Origin: Akkermansiaceae bacterium
GTDB taxonomy: Bacteria; Verrucomicrobiota; Verrucomicrobiia; Verrucomicrobiales; Akkermansiaceae
Assembly: GCA_947462535.1 (NCBI GenBank)
Contig: CANHPN010000003.1
Location: 59,875 to 123,874, forward strand
Direction: 5' to 3'
DNA: 64,000 nucleotides
Shown: in pieces, positions 1 to 7,580 of the stretch
Layout of the letters: every line of letters begins with the position of its first letter
Position numbering within the stretch: position 1 is the first letter of the stretch
Notes under the pieces: generated by a model
Told to the model about the DNA's origin: nothing
The model's input: only the letters and a program-made list of their open reading frames with translations
Databases searched by the model: none
Position numbers and translations under genes: made by a program

Positions 1-57
1 AAGTTGCGGCTTGGCAGGAGGGCCAATGCCGGATGCGATGGCCGGGAGATGATTTCC

Positions 58-2055
58 ATGACAGAAGGCCAACCGATCCCCGGATTCAGCGATGCGGTGC
101 GGGAGGCTTTTTCGCGGAAAGGCCTGCTGGCGAAATCGCGCGATTTCGAATACCGGCCGCAGCAGCAGGAGCTGGCAGTGGCGGTGGCGGAAGCGTTGAC
201 CGGCGCGAGTCCGCTGGTGGCCGAGGCGGGGACCGGGGTGGGGAAATCGCTGGCGTATCTGCTGCCGGCCGCGCGGTTCGCGCTGGAAACGGGGCGCAAG
301 GGAGTCATCTCGACGCACACGATCAACTTGCAGGAGCAGTTGGTGAGGAAGGATATCCCGATCGTGAGGAAAGTCCTCGGCGAGGAGCTGCCGGCGGTGC
401 TGTTGAAGGGGCGGCAGAATTATTTGTGCCCGCTGCGGCTGCGGCGGGCGTTCGAGCAATCGGCGGATCTTTTCACGAACACGGAGAACGACGAGCTGGA
501 GGCGATTGCCAAGTGGGCGGAAAAAACCCGCGATGGGACGCTGAGCGATTTGGATTTCCAGCCGCAGATGAAGGTCTGGCTGCAAGTGTGCAGCGAGGCG
601 CACCTCTGCACGGCGCGCCACTGCGGGCCGCGGGGGAACTGCTTTTTCCAGGAAGCCCGCAAGGCGGCGGCGGACGCAAAATTGATCGTGGTGAACCACA
701 CCTTGTTCTTCGCGCTACTGAATACGGACGACGAGCCGGAAGACGAGGAGGACGGGAAAAAGACCGGCGGGTTCCTGTTTCCTAACGATTTTGCGGTCCT
801 TGACGAGGCGCACACCATCGAGCAGGTGGCGGCGATCCAGCTCGGGCTGCGGGTGTCGCAGTCCGGGCTGCGCTTCGACCTGCAGCGGCTCTATCACCCG
901 AAGACGCGCAAGGGCTTGCTGAAGGCGTTCCGCAGGGCGTCGGCGCTGACGGCGGTGGAGTCCGCGCTGATCGCGGCGGACCGGTTTTTCCATCAGGTCG
1001 GGGATGTGGCGAAGTTCGGGAACTTCTCAAAGGAGTGCCGCATCCGCGAAACGGAGGTGGTGCCTAACACGCTGGCGGAGCCGTTGCGGAACCTGTGGCT
1101 GGAAATCGACAACCTCGCGGCGGACGAGGAGTCGGAGACGACCCGCTCCGAGCTGCAGGACGCGTCGCGGCGGCTGCGCGAGGCGCACGGCTCGATCGGG
1201 GTTTTCCTGGATCAGGCGACGGACGACAGCGTGTATTGGGTGGAGAAAAGCGGGCGCGACGAGCAGCAGTTCAGCCTGCACGCCGCGCCGGTGAACGTGG
1301 CGGACAAGCTGCGGCCGCTGTTGTTTTCCGGTAAAAAAAGCCTGGTGCTGACGAGCGCGACGCTCGGGGTGGGCGACCCGAAGCTCGGCTACTTCCGCGG
1401 CCGCGTGGGCGCGGAGAACGCCCGGGCGCTGTGCATCGGCAGTCCGTTCGACTATCAGCGGCAGATGAAGATCCGGATCTACAAGTCCGTGCCCGATCCG
1501 GGGACGCCGCGCTACGACGAACTGCTGGCGGAGGGCATCCGTCAGTCCGTGTTAGAGAGCGACGGCCGGGCCTTCGTGCTGTTTACCAGCTACCGGACGA
1601 TGCGCGACGCGGCGCAGCGGCTGGAGCACTTTTTCCGGACGCAGGGCTGGCGGGTTTTCATGCAGGGCGACGGCATGCCGCGGCACAAGATGATCGAGGA
1701 GTTCCGCAACGACGTGCACAGCGTGTTGTTCGGAACGGATAGTTTCTGGACCGGCGTGGACGTGCCGGGCGAGGCCTTGTCTAACGTGGTCGTGACGCGC
1801 CTGCCGTTCGCGGTGCCGGACCATCCGCTCACGGCCTCGCGGCTGGAAGCGATCGAGGCGGCAGGGGGGAATCCGTTCATGGAATACTCGGTGCCGGAGG
1901 CGATTTTGAAAATGCGCCAAGGCGTCGGCCGCCTGATCCGGACCGAGCGCGACAAGGGCCTGGTCTGCATTCTGGACAACCGCATTCTAACAAAACGCTA
2001 CGGCAAGGCCTTTCTGAAAGCCTTGCCGGACGCGCCGGTGGAAGTTATCGGTTAG
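58..2055 (+). CDS. dinG: DinG-family ATP-dependent helicase
   Basis: Walker A 'AEAGTGVGKSLAYLLPA', 'VLDEAHTIE' DEAH box, Cys residues between motifs (CPLRLRR..C..C..C) as in Fe-S XPD/DinG helicases, C-terminal 'GVGRLIRTERDKG'. ORF is open to position 4; start at 58 (MTEG) or 49 is an estimate. Confidence 0.88.
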   Translation: MTEGQPIPGFSDAVREAFSRKGLLAKSRDFEYRPQQQELAVAVAEALTGASPLVAEAGTGVGKSLAYLLPAARFALETGRKGVISTHTINLQEQLVRKDIPIVRKVLGEELPAVLLKGRQNYLCPLRLRRAFEQSADLFTNTENDELEAIAKWAEKTRDGTLSDLDFQPQMKVWLQVCSEAHLCTARHCGPRGNCFFQEARKAAADAKLIVVNHTLFFALLNTDDEPEDEEDGKKTGGFLFPNDFAVLDEAHTIEQVAAIQLGLRVSQSGLRFDLQRLYHPKTRKGLLKAFRRASALTAVESALIAADRFFHQVGDVAKFGNFSKECRIRETEVVPNTLAEPLRNLWLEIDNLAADEESETTRSELQDASRRLREAHGSIGVFLDQATDDSVYWVEKSGRDEQQFSLHAAPVNVADKLRPLLFSGKKSLVLTSATLGVGDPKLGYFRGRVGAENARALCIGSPFDYQRQMKIRIYKSVPDPGTPRYDELLAEGIRQSVLESDGRAFVLFTSYRTMRDAAQRLEHFFRTQGWRVFMQGDGMPRHKMIEEFRNDVHSVLFGTDSFWTGVDVPGEALSNVVVTRLPFAVPDHPLTASRLEAIEAAGGNPFMEYSVPEAILKMRQGVGRLIRTERDKGLVCILDNRILTKRYGKAFLKALPDAPVEVIG

Positions 2056-2822
2056 AGGCGGAACGGGACCAGCCGCGAGATGGCGGTTTTGAGCAGGCCG
2101 CTGTCCCACTGGCCGGGGGCGGTCGCGGTGGTGCCGAGGTAGCCGTAATTGAGGACGCTGCCGGATTGCGCGCACAGCAGCCGCGAGACCGGTGCCAGCG
2201 GCCCCATGCCCATGGTGGCGACCGGGAGCCCGTGATCCGCCAGTTGAAAATCCGCTAGCCGGGCGAGATCCGCCGGTGAGGCGAGCCTGGCGGCGGCCTT
2301 GAACACCGCGGCTCCGGCAGCCATCGCTTGTCTAGCGGATTCTGTCAGAATTGCGGGTTCGGGGAGCTTGTTGAAATCATGATAGGAAGCGATCCACGGG
2401 ATTTCCCGCTCTGCGAGTTCCTTCAAAAGAGCGCCCATCTCGGGGATGCTCGCCACCTCGATGTCGATCCACGCGGCCTGATCGAGCGCGCTCCGCAGCA
2501 AGCTCATCCGCGCCTCCGGGCCGATGGCAAGCGCGCCGCCTTCCTCGATCCGGCGCGCGGTGAACAGCAGCGGGATTTCCGACAAATGGCTCCATCGCGA
2601 GGGGGAGATTTCTCCGTCCTCGGCGCTTAAAAGATCCAGCCGGATTTCCGCGATGTCACAGCATTCCCGGACCGATGAGGCGGAGGCCTCGCGCAGGTCG
2701 CGCGAACTGCCAAAGCTCCCGACGACCCTCGGCTGCGGGGGGTCCAGCAGAAAATTCACGTGCGCCATGGCCGAGTGATGCTTACCAAAACGCGGCTCGT
2801 CAACCGCTTGTGACCGAGACAA
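2052..2822 (-). CDS. aroD: type I 3-dehydroquinate dehydratase
   Basis: 'AEIRLDLL', 'LLFTARRIEEGG', 'WIASYHDFNKLP', 'AVFKAAARL', 'MGMGPLAPVSRLL' match class I DHQase motifs. True start may be internal (MAHVNF). Confidence 0.82.
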   Translation of the reverse strand: MSRSQAVDEPRFGKHHSAMAHVNFLLDPPQPRVVGSFGSSRDLREASASSVRECCDIAEIRLDLLSAEDGEISPSRWSHLSEIPLLFTARRIEEGGALAIGPEARMSLLRSALDQAAWIDIEVASIPEMGALLKELAEREIPWIASYHDFNKLPEPAILTESARQAMAAGAAVFKAAARLASPADLARLADFQLADHGLPVATMGMGPLAPVSRLLCAQSGSVLNYGYLGTTATAPGQWDSGLLKTAISRLVPFRL

Positions 2823-2925
2823 GGAGTAAATGTCATTACAGCGGACAAAATTTTATCCGGAATCCGTCATTTTCTCTCGTCAACCCGAAACCCAACTCCC
2901 TAGGTTCCTCCTAAACCCACACCGC

Positions 2926-3552
2926 ATGAACGCTCTGCTCCGTAATTCCTTCGCAATCACCGCCTTCGCATTCATCGCTGCACTCTCGATTGGAAGCGCA
3001 TCCGGCCAGGCTGCCAAGGTTGTTGGCGACAAACCGGCCTTTGACGATATTCCCTCCCCGGAGTTCGGAGGAGTCAAAAACAAGGGCTTCAAACCCAAGG
3101 ACTGGCTCGAAATCGAAGCCAAGCTCAACATCTCCCTCAGCCCGGAGCCGCCGACCAAGACCTGCGACAAGATCACCGTGAAGTGGTACATCGCGGTGAA
3201 AAACCCCGAGAAGTCCGGCACTTTCCTGCTTCTCACCAAGGACATCGACTACGTCAACGTGCCGTTGTCGGAAGACATCTACTGCTCGGTCTATCTTTCC
3301 CCGTCGTCGATCAAGCGGCTCACCGGCTTCGACCGGGCCGGCAAGGGTGCGGTCGAATACGTCGGCTACGAGGTGCTCATCAACGGTGAGAAAGTCGCCC
3401 AGGAAACCAGCAAGGGCAAAGTCGGCTGGTGGAATGCGGCTTCCGACAAGATTTCCCGCAGCGACAAAGTGCCGCTTCTCAACAAGACCGAGACGCCTTT
3501 CAGTCCGATGTGGTGGGACCGCTATGCGGAAGTCAGCGTGGAACGCCGCTGA
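2926..3552 (+). CDS. secreted protein resembling Akkermansia Amuc_1102 (first gene of pilus-like locus)
   Basis: Signal peptide MNALLRNSFAITAFAFIAALSIGSASGQA; position directly upstream of PilM-like, Amuc_1100-like, Amuc_1099-like and secretin genes. Confidence 0.65.
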   Translation: MNALLRNSFAITAFAFIAALSIGSASGQAAKVVGDKPAFDDIPSPEFGGVKNKGFKPKDWLEIEAKLNISLSPEPPTKTCDKITVKWYIAVKNPEKSGTFLLLTKDIDYVNVPLSEDIYCSVYLSPSSIKRLTGFDRAGKGAVEYVGYEVLINGEKVAQETSKGKVGWWNAASDKISRSDKVPLLNKTETPFSPMWWDRYAEVSVERR

Positions 3553-3608
3553 GCGGATTTCTTGCCGTTTCACTTTCTCCAAGCCTTCTCTCCTATCTTT
3601 ACCGAATC

Positions 3609-5468
3609 ATGGCTGACAATCAGACCACCGTCGCACTCAACATCGGATCCCAGCGCATTGGCATGGCCGTTTTCGAAGTTTCGAAAAGCGGCAGCTTGAC
3701 CCTCACGGCTTATGGCTCCGAATCCATCGTCGCGGATCCCGCGCTCGACGCTTCCAAAATCTCCCAGACCCGGGTGGCCATCGCCGATCTCGCCCAGCGC
3801 CTCAAAGTTGGCAAGGCCAAGGCCCGCTGCGCGATCTCTGGCCAGTCGGTTTTCACTCGTTTCGTCAAGCTGCCGCCGCTGCAAGACGACAACATCGAGC
3901 AGCTGGTCACCTTCGAGGCGCAGCAGCACGTGCCTTTCCCGCTGCAGGAAGTCGTTTGGGATTACGAGCTCATCGAAGGCGCGCCCGAGAAGGAAGTGGT
4001 CATCGTCGCCATCAAGGCCGACGCGCTTGATGAAATCAACGCCGCCGTCAACGACAGCGGTCTCGGCACTGCGGAAGTCGATGTCGCCCCGATGGCGATT
4101 TACAACGCATTTCGCGCCACCTACGGCAATCCCGAGGAGCCGATTCTCCTGATCGATATCGGTGCGAAAACCAGCAACCTCCTCTACATCGAAGGCCGTC
4201 GGTTTTTCACTCGCAGCATTGCCATCGGCGGGGCGACGGTCACGGCGTCGATCGCCAAGGAATACGGCATCCCCTTCATGGAGGCCGAGCACCAGAAGAT
4301 CGCCAACGGCCTCGTCGCCTTGGGCGGCGGCCACACCGATCAATTGGACGAAGCGGTGGCGGCGCTCGCCACGGTGATCCGCAACGCCCTGACCCGCCTT
4401 CCCGCAGAAATTGCCCGGACGACCAATTATTACCGCAGCCAGCACGGCGGAAGCGCTCCCCGGCGCGTGCTTCTGGCTGGCGGAGGTGCCAATCTCCCAT
4501 ACACCCTCGAGTTTTTCGAAGAGAAGCTCAACCTCCCGGTCGAGTATTTCAACCCGGTCAGAAACGTCATCCTCGGCAAGAATGTCGATCCCGCCGTCGT
4601 CCAAAGCGAAGGCCACCTGATGGGTGAGCTCGTCGGGCTCGGCCTGCGCGGAATCGGAAAATCCGCCATCAACATCGATCTCGTGCCCCAGGTCGTCGAG
4701 CAGTCCCGCGCGGCGGACCGACGCAAGCCGTTCCTGATCGCGGCCGCCGCCGTCTTGTTGGGCGGGATCGCAGTATGGGCGGCTTTCGAAAACATCGCAG
4801 GCTCCAAAGCGACCGAAGAGGCGAATGCGATGGAGGGAACGCGCGAGACGTTGGCTCCGATCAAGGCGGGCATCGATCAACTTCTCAAAAAAGAGGACAG
4901 CCTCCGCCAGATCGCCACGGGCTACACCGATGCGGAATCCGCCCACGTGTTCTGGATGGACCTCCTGGCCGAAGTCCGCGGTGCCTTGGCCAGCGACGCG
5001 GTCTGGGTGACTGACCTGGAGCCTCTTCACGGCTACGTTCCGCCGCTGCCAGGTGCGAAAATCGCCAGCGGCAAGCCGGACGCCAAGGATCAGAGCGGCA
5101 AATCCGTCGTGAAGCCCGATTTTTCGGCCGCCACCTATGGCAGCTCCTCGATGGTGGATCTCAAGATCGAGGCACCCGTCCAAGGTAAAAAACCGGCCAC
5201 TGCCGCCACCGCGTTGACCGCCAACGCCGTCCGCATCAGAGGCTTCTGGCGCGAGACGGCCAAAAGCCAGAACGTGGTTTCCGAGCTCTTGAAAAACCTG
5301 CGGGATAAATCCATCGTTTTCCGCTTCAAGGTCAAGGACGCCAAAGGCGCGGAGATCGTCCTCAACGACGATCAAATCCTCAACATCACCGTGGCGGGCA
5401 AGGCCGGCGAGCTGGGCCTGCCTTTTGAAATCACCCTGCCTCTGGCCCGCGAAGTCGCTATCAAGTAG
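3609..5468 (+). CDS. PilM (FtsA/actin-fold) domain fused to a PilN-like TM/periplasmic region; Amuc_1101-like
   Basis: N-terminal 'VALNIGSQRIGMAVFE', 'ILLIDIGAKTSNLLYIEG', 'VLLAGGGANLPYTLEFFEE' (actin/PilM); TM 'FLIAAAAVLLGGIAVWAAFE' then coiled periplasmic segment. In-frame ATG at 3609. Confidence 0.8.
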   Translation: MADNQTTVALNIGSQRIGMAVFEVSKSGSLTLTAYGSESIVADPALDASKISQTRVAIADLAQRLKVGKAKARCAISGQSVFTRFVKLPPLQDDNIEQLVTFEAQQHVPFPLQEVVWDYELIEGAPEKEVVIVAIKADALDEINAAVNDSGLGTAEVDVAPMAIYNAFRATYGNPEEPILLIDIGAKTSNLLYIEGRRFFTRSIAIGGATVTASIAKEYGIPFMEAEHQKIANGLVALGGGHTDQLDEAVAALATVIRNALTRLPAEIARTTNYYRSQHGGSAPRRVLLAGGGANLPYTLEFFEEKLNLPVEYFNPVRNVILGKNVDPAVVQSEGHLMGELVGLGLRGIGKSAINIDLVPQVVEQSRAADRRKPFLIAAAAVLLGGIAVWAAFENIAGSKATEEANAMEGTRETLAPIKAGIDQLLKKEDSLRQIATGYTDAESAHVFWMDLLAEVRGALASDAVWVTDLEPLHGYVPPLPGAKIASGKPDAKDQSGKSVVKPDFSAATYGSSSMVDLKIEAPVQGKKPATAATALTANAVRIRGFWRETAKSQNVVSELLKNLRDKSIVFRFKVKDAKGAEIVLNDDQILNITVAGKAGELGLPFEITLPLAREVAIK

Positions 5469-5496
5469 TCTTCGTCAACAATTTGCCTTCTGAAAT

Positions 5497-6441
5497 ATGA
5501 GTTGGATCAAGGATAACAAGTTCATCTTCGCCCTCGTGGGAGGAACCCTCGCGGGTGCCATCCTGCTGATTTTCGCGGGCACCCAAGGCTCCAGCCGCTA
5601 CGCGCAGGCCAAGGAGAAATTCGACGCCGCAGCCGCCGATGCCGCCAGCTTCGAAAATCTCGCGCTCTATCCGACCGCCGCTAACCGCGACGCCAAGCGC
5701 AAGGCGCTTGACGGTTACCGCAAATCGGTGGACTCCCTCCAGATCGCCTTCGCGCCATTCCGTCCCAAGGAAATCGCCAACATCAGCCCGCAGGAATTCA
5801 CGACGCGCGTGCTGGCCGCCAACACGGAGGTCCGCAAGGCCTTCGAGGACGCCGGAGCCACAATCCCGGAAGCGTTTTTCGTCGGCTTTGAAGGTTACAA
5901 AACCTCGCTGGCTCCGGCCAAGACCACCGGGGTTCTCGACTATCAGCTCGCTTCCATCAAGCACCTGATGCTTGAGCTGGCCAAGGCCAAGCCCGCCGGC
6001 TTGAAGAACCTCCATCGCCCCGCCCTGCCCGAAGAAGAGGGCAAGGAATACAAGCCTTCCGCCACCGCCGTCGCGCGGCCGTTTCCGTTGGAAATCGCCT
6101 TCGTCGGCCCCGAGAAATCGGCCCGCGAGTTCCTTTCCGCCATCACCAAGCCAGAGAACCAGTTTGTCGTGATCCGCTCGCTCCGCGTCACCAACGACAA
6201 AAAAGATCCACCGCGGACCGCCGACGCCAAGTTTGACAAGCCGACAGCTCCCGCCAAGGCCGCAGATGTCTTCGGCGGAGGATTCGTGCTGCCGGGCGAT
6301 GATGCCGCCGCCCCGGCGGGGCAAGCCCCCAAAACCGCTGACACCAGCCGGATTCTCGCACAAGTTCTTGGAAACGAGCAGGTCCAAGTGTTTATCCGGC
6401 TTGATGTCCTCCAATTTCTTCCTGCGAAGAAACTCCCTTAA
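5497..6441 (+). CDS. Amuc_1100-like (PilO-like) membrane protein
   Basis: N-terminal anchor 'MSWIKDNKFIFALVGGTLAGAILLIFAG'; 'PFPLEIAFVGPEKSAREFLSAIT' parallels Amuc_1100 'MPLEIAFQGDRESVLKAMNAIT'; 'VLGNEQVQVFIRLDVLQF' parallels 'YMGKEQVFVQVSLNLVHF' (recalled from memory). Confidence 0.75.
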   Translation: MSWIKDNKFIFALVGGTLAGAILLIFAGTQGSSRYAQAKEKFDAAAADAASFENLALYPTAANRDAKRKALDGYRKSVDSLQIAFAPFRPKEIANISPQEFTTRVLAANTEVRKAFEDAGATIPEAFFVGFEGYKTSLAPAKTTGVLDYQLASIKHLMLELAKAKPAGLKNLHRPALPEEEGKEYKPSATAVARPFPLEIAFVGPEKSAREFLSAITKPENQFVVIRSLRVTNDKKDPPRTADAKFDKPTAPAKAADVFGGGFVLPGDDAAAPAGQAPKTADTSRILAQVLGNEQVQVFIRLDVLQFLPAKKLP

Positions 6442-6467
6442 CCCTGACAACCGCCCATCTCCCGACC

Positions 6468-7520
6468 ATGTCCTGGTTTGCAAAGAATTACGAAAAAGCC
6501 GCCCTCGCCGGAGCCGTCGCGGCAGCCCTCGGCCTCGCCTTCTTGGGTTACTCCAAGTTTTCAAGGGTCGAGCAAGACTTCGGCGCGGGCCTCAAGGGCC
6601 AGGGTAGCAACAACGCCGCCGTCCGCGATGCCGATCTCATCCCCAAGACGGTCTCGTCCCTCAACCTCGACCGCGCCTGGAACCAGGCGCTTGACGGCGA
6701 CCGGCCGGTGGACCTGTTCACCGGTATCCCGCTGTTTGTCTCCAGCCTCGCGCCGGAAAAACCGATCGACCTGCTGAAGGACGCTCCCGTCCATCCGCCG
6801 ATCCCCAACATCTGGTGGATTGAGAACCGCCTCGACCCCGGTTTCGCCGATTCTCCGGGCCGGGATCCCGATCAGGATGGTTTCTCCAACCTCGAGGAAT
6901 TCCAAGCCAGGACCGATCCCAACAACGCCAAGTCGGTTCCCTCCCTGATCGGCAAGCTGATGTATCTGAGGGACGAAAGCCTCGGCTGGGTGCTCCGTCC
7001 GGGATACGGATCGGATGGGAAGTTCCCGTTCAACTATCAGGACACCAAGGGCGGATTCAACAAGACCGGAGCCGCTGACATGATCGCTCCCGACGGGCTC
7101 TTCTTCGCAAAACCTCCGATGAAAGGCCGCTTCAAGCTCCTCGGCTCGGAAGTCCGCAAGGAGCTCAACAAGAAGATCAACATCGAGATGGAAATCACCA
7201 TCGTGCGGATTGAGGACCAGCGTCCGAACAAAAAGGGCGTCGTCTATGAATTCCCGGCACCGCTCTCCGAGGACCGAAGGAACGATTACCTGAAATACGA
7301 CCGCACGGCCGTTTTCTCCCTCGAAGCGCTCGGCCTCAACGGCAAGGAGTTCATGGTCGAGGAAAACACCCAATTCGCGCTTCCACCCGACAGCCCGAAA
7401 AAAGACTACCTCGCCAAGATCGTGACTCCCGAGTCGGTGACCATCGAATACACCAGTCCAACCGGGGAGACCAAAACCTTCCAGATTGGCAAGGGCGGTC
7501 TCGCCGCAGCCGCAGAATAG
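6468..7520 (+). CDS. Amuc_1099-like pilus-locus protein with a TSP3-like Ca-binding motif
   Basis: N-terminal TM; 'GRDPDQDGFSNLEEFQARTDPNNA' Ca-binding-type repeat; operonic between the PilO-like and secretin genes. Confidence 0.65.
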   Translation: MSWFAKNYEKAALAGAVAAALGLAFLGYSKFSRVEQDFGAGLKGQGSNNAAVRDADLIPKTVSSLNLDRAWNQALDGDRPVDLFTGIPLFVSSLAPEKPIDLLKDAPVHPPIPNIWWIENRLDPGFADSPGRDPDQDGFSNLEEFQARTDPNNAKSVPSLIGKLMYLRDESLGWVLRPGYGSDGKFPFNYQDTKGGFNKTGAADMIAPDGLFFAKPPMKGRFKLLGSEVRKELNKKINIEMEITIVRIEDQRPNKKGVVYEFPAPLSEDRRNDYLKYDRTAVFSLEALGLNGKEFMVEENTQFALPPDSPKKDYLAKIVTPESVTIEYTSPTGETKTFQIGKGGLAAAAE

Positions 7521-7580
7521 AATCTTTCAATAAATCGCTTTCCAAACCTCGAAAACATCTCCAGAAAACTCCATCTTAAT

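Noticed and set aside
2052-2055. Convergent dinG/aroD stop codons overlapping by 4 bp
   Set aside because: Compact gene arrangement, common in bacteria; not noteworthy alone.
3570-5375. 601-aa minus ORF opposite the PilM-like gene
   Set aside because: Antisense shadow ORF from high-GC codon bias; no recognisable motifs and the sense frame encodes a clear protein.
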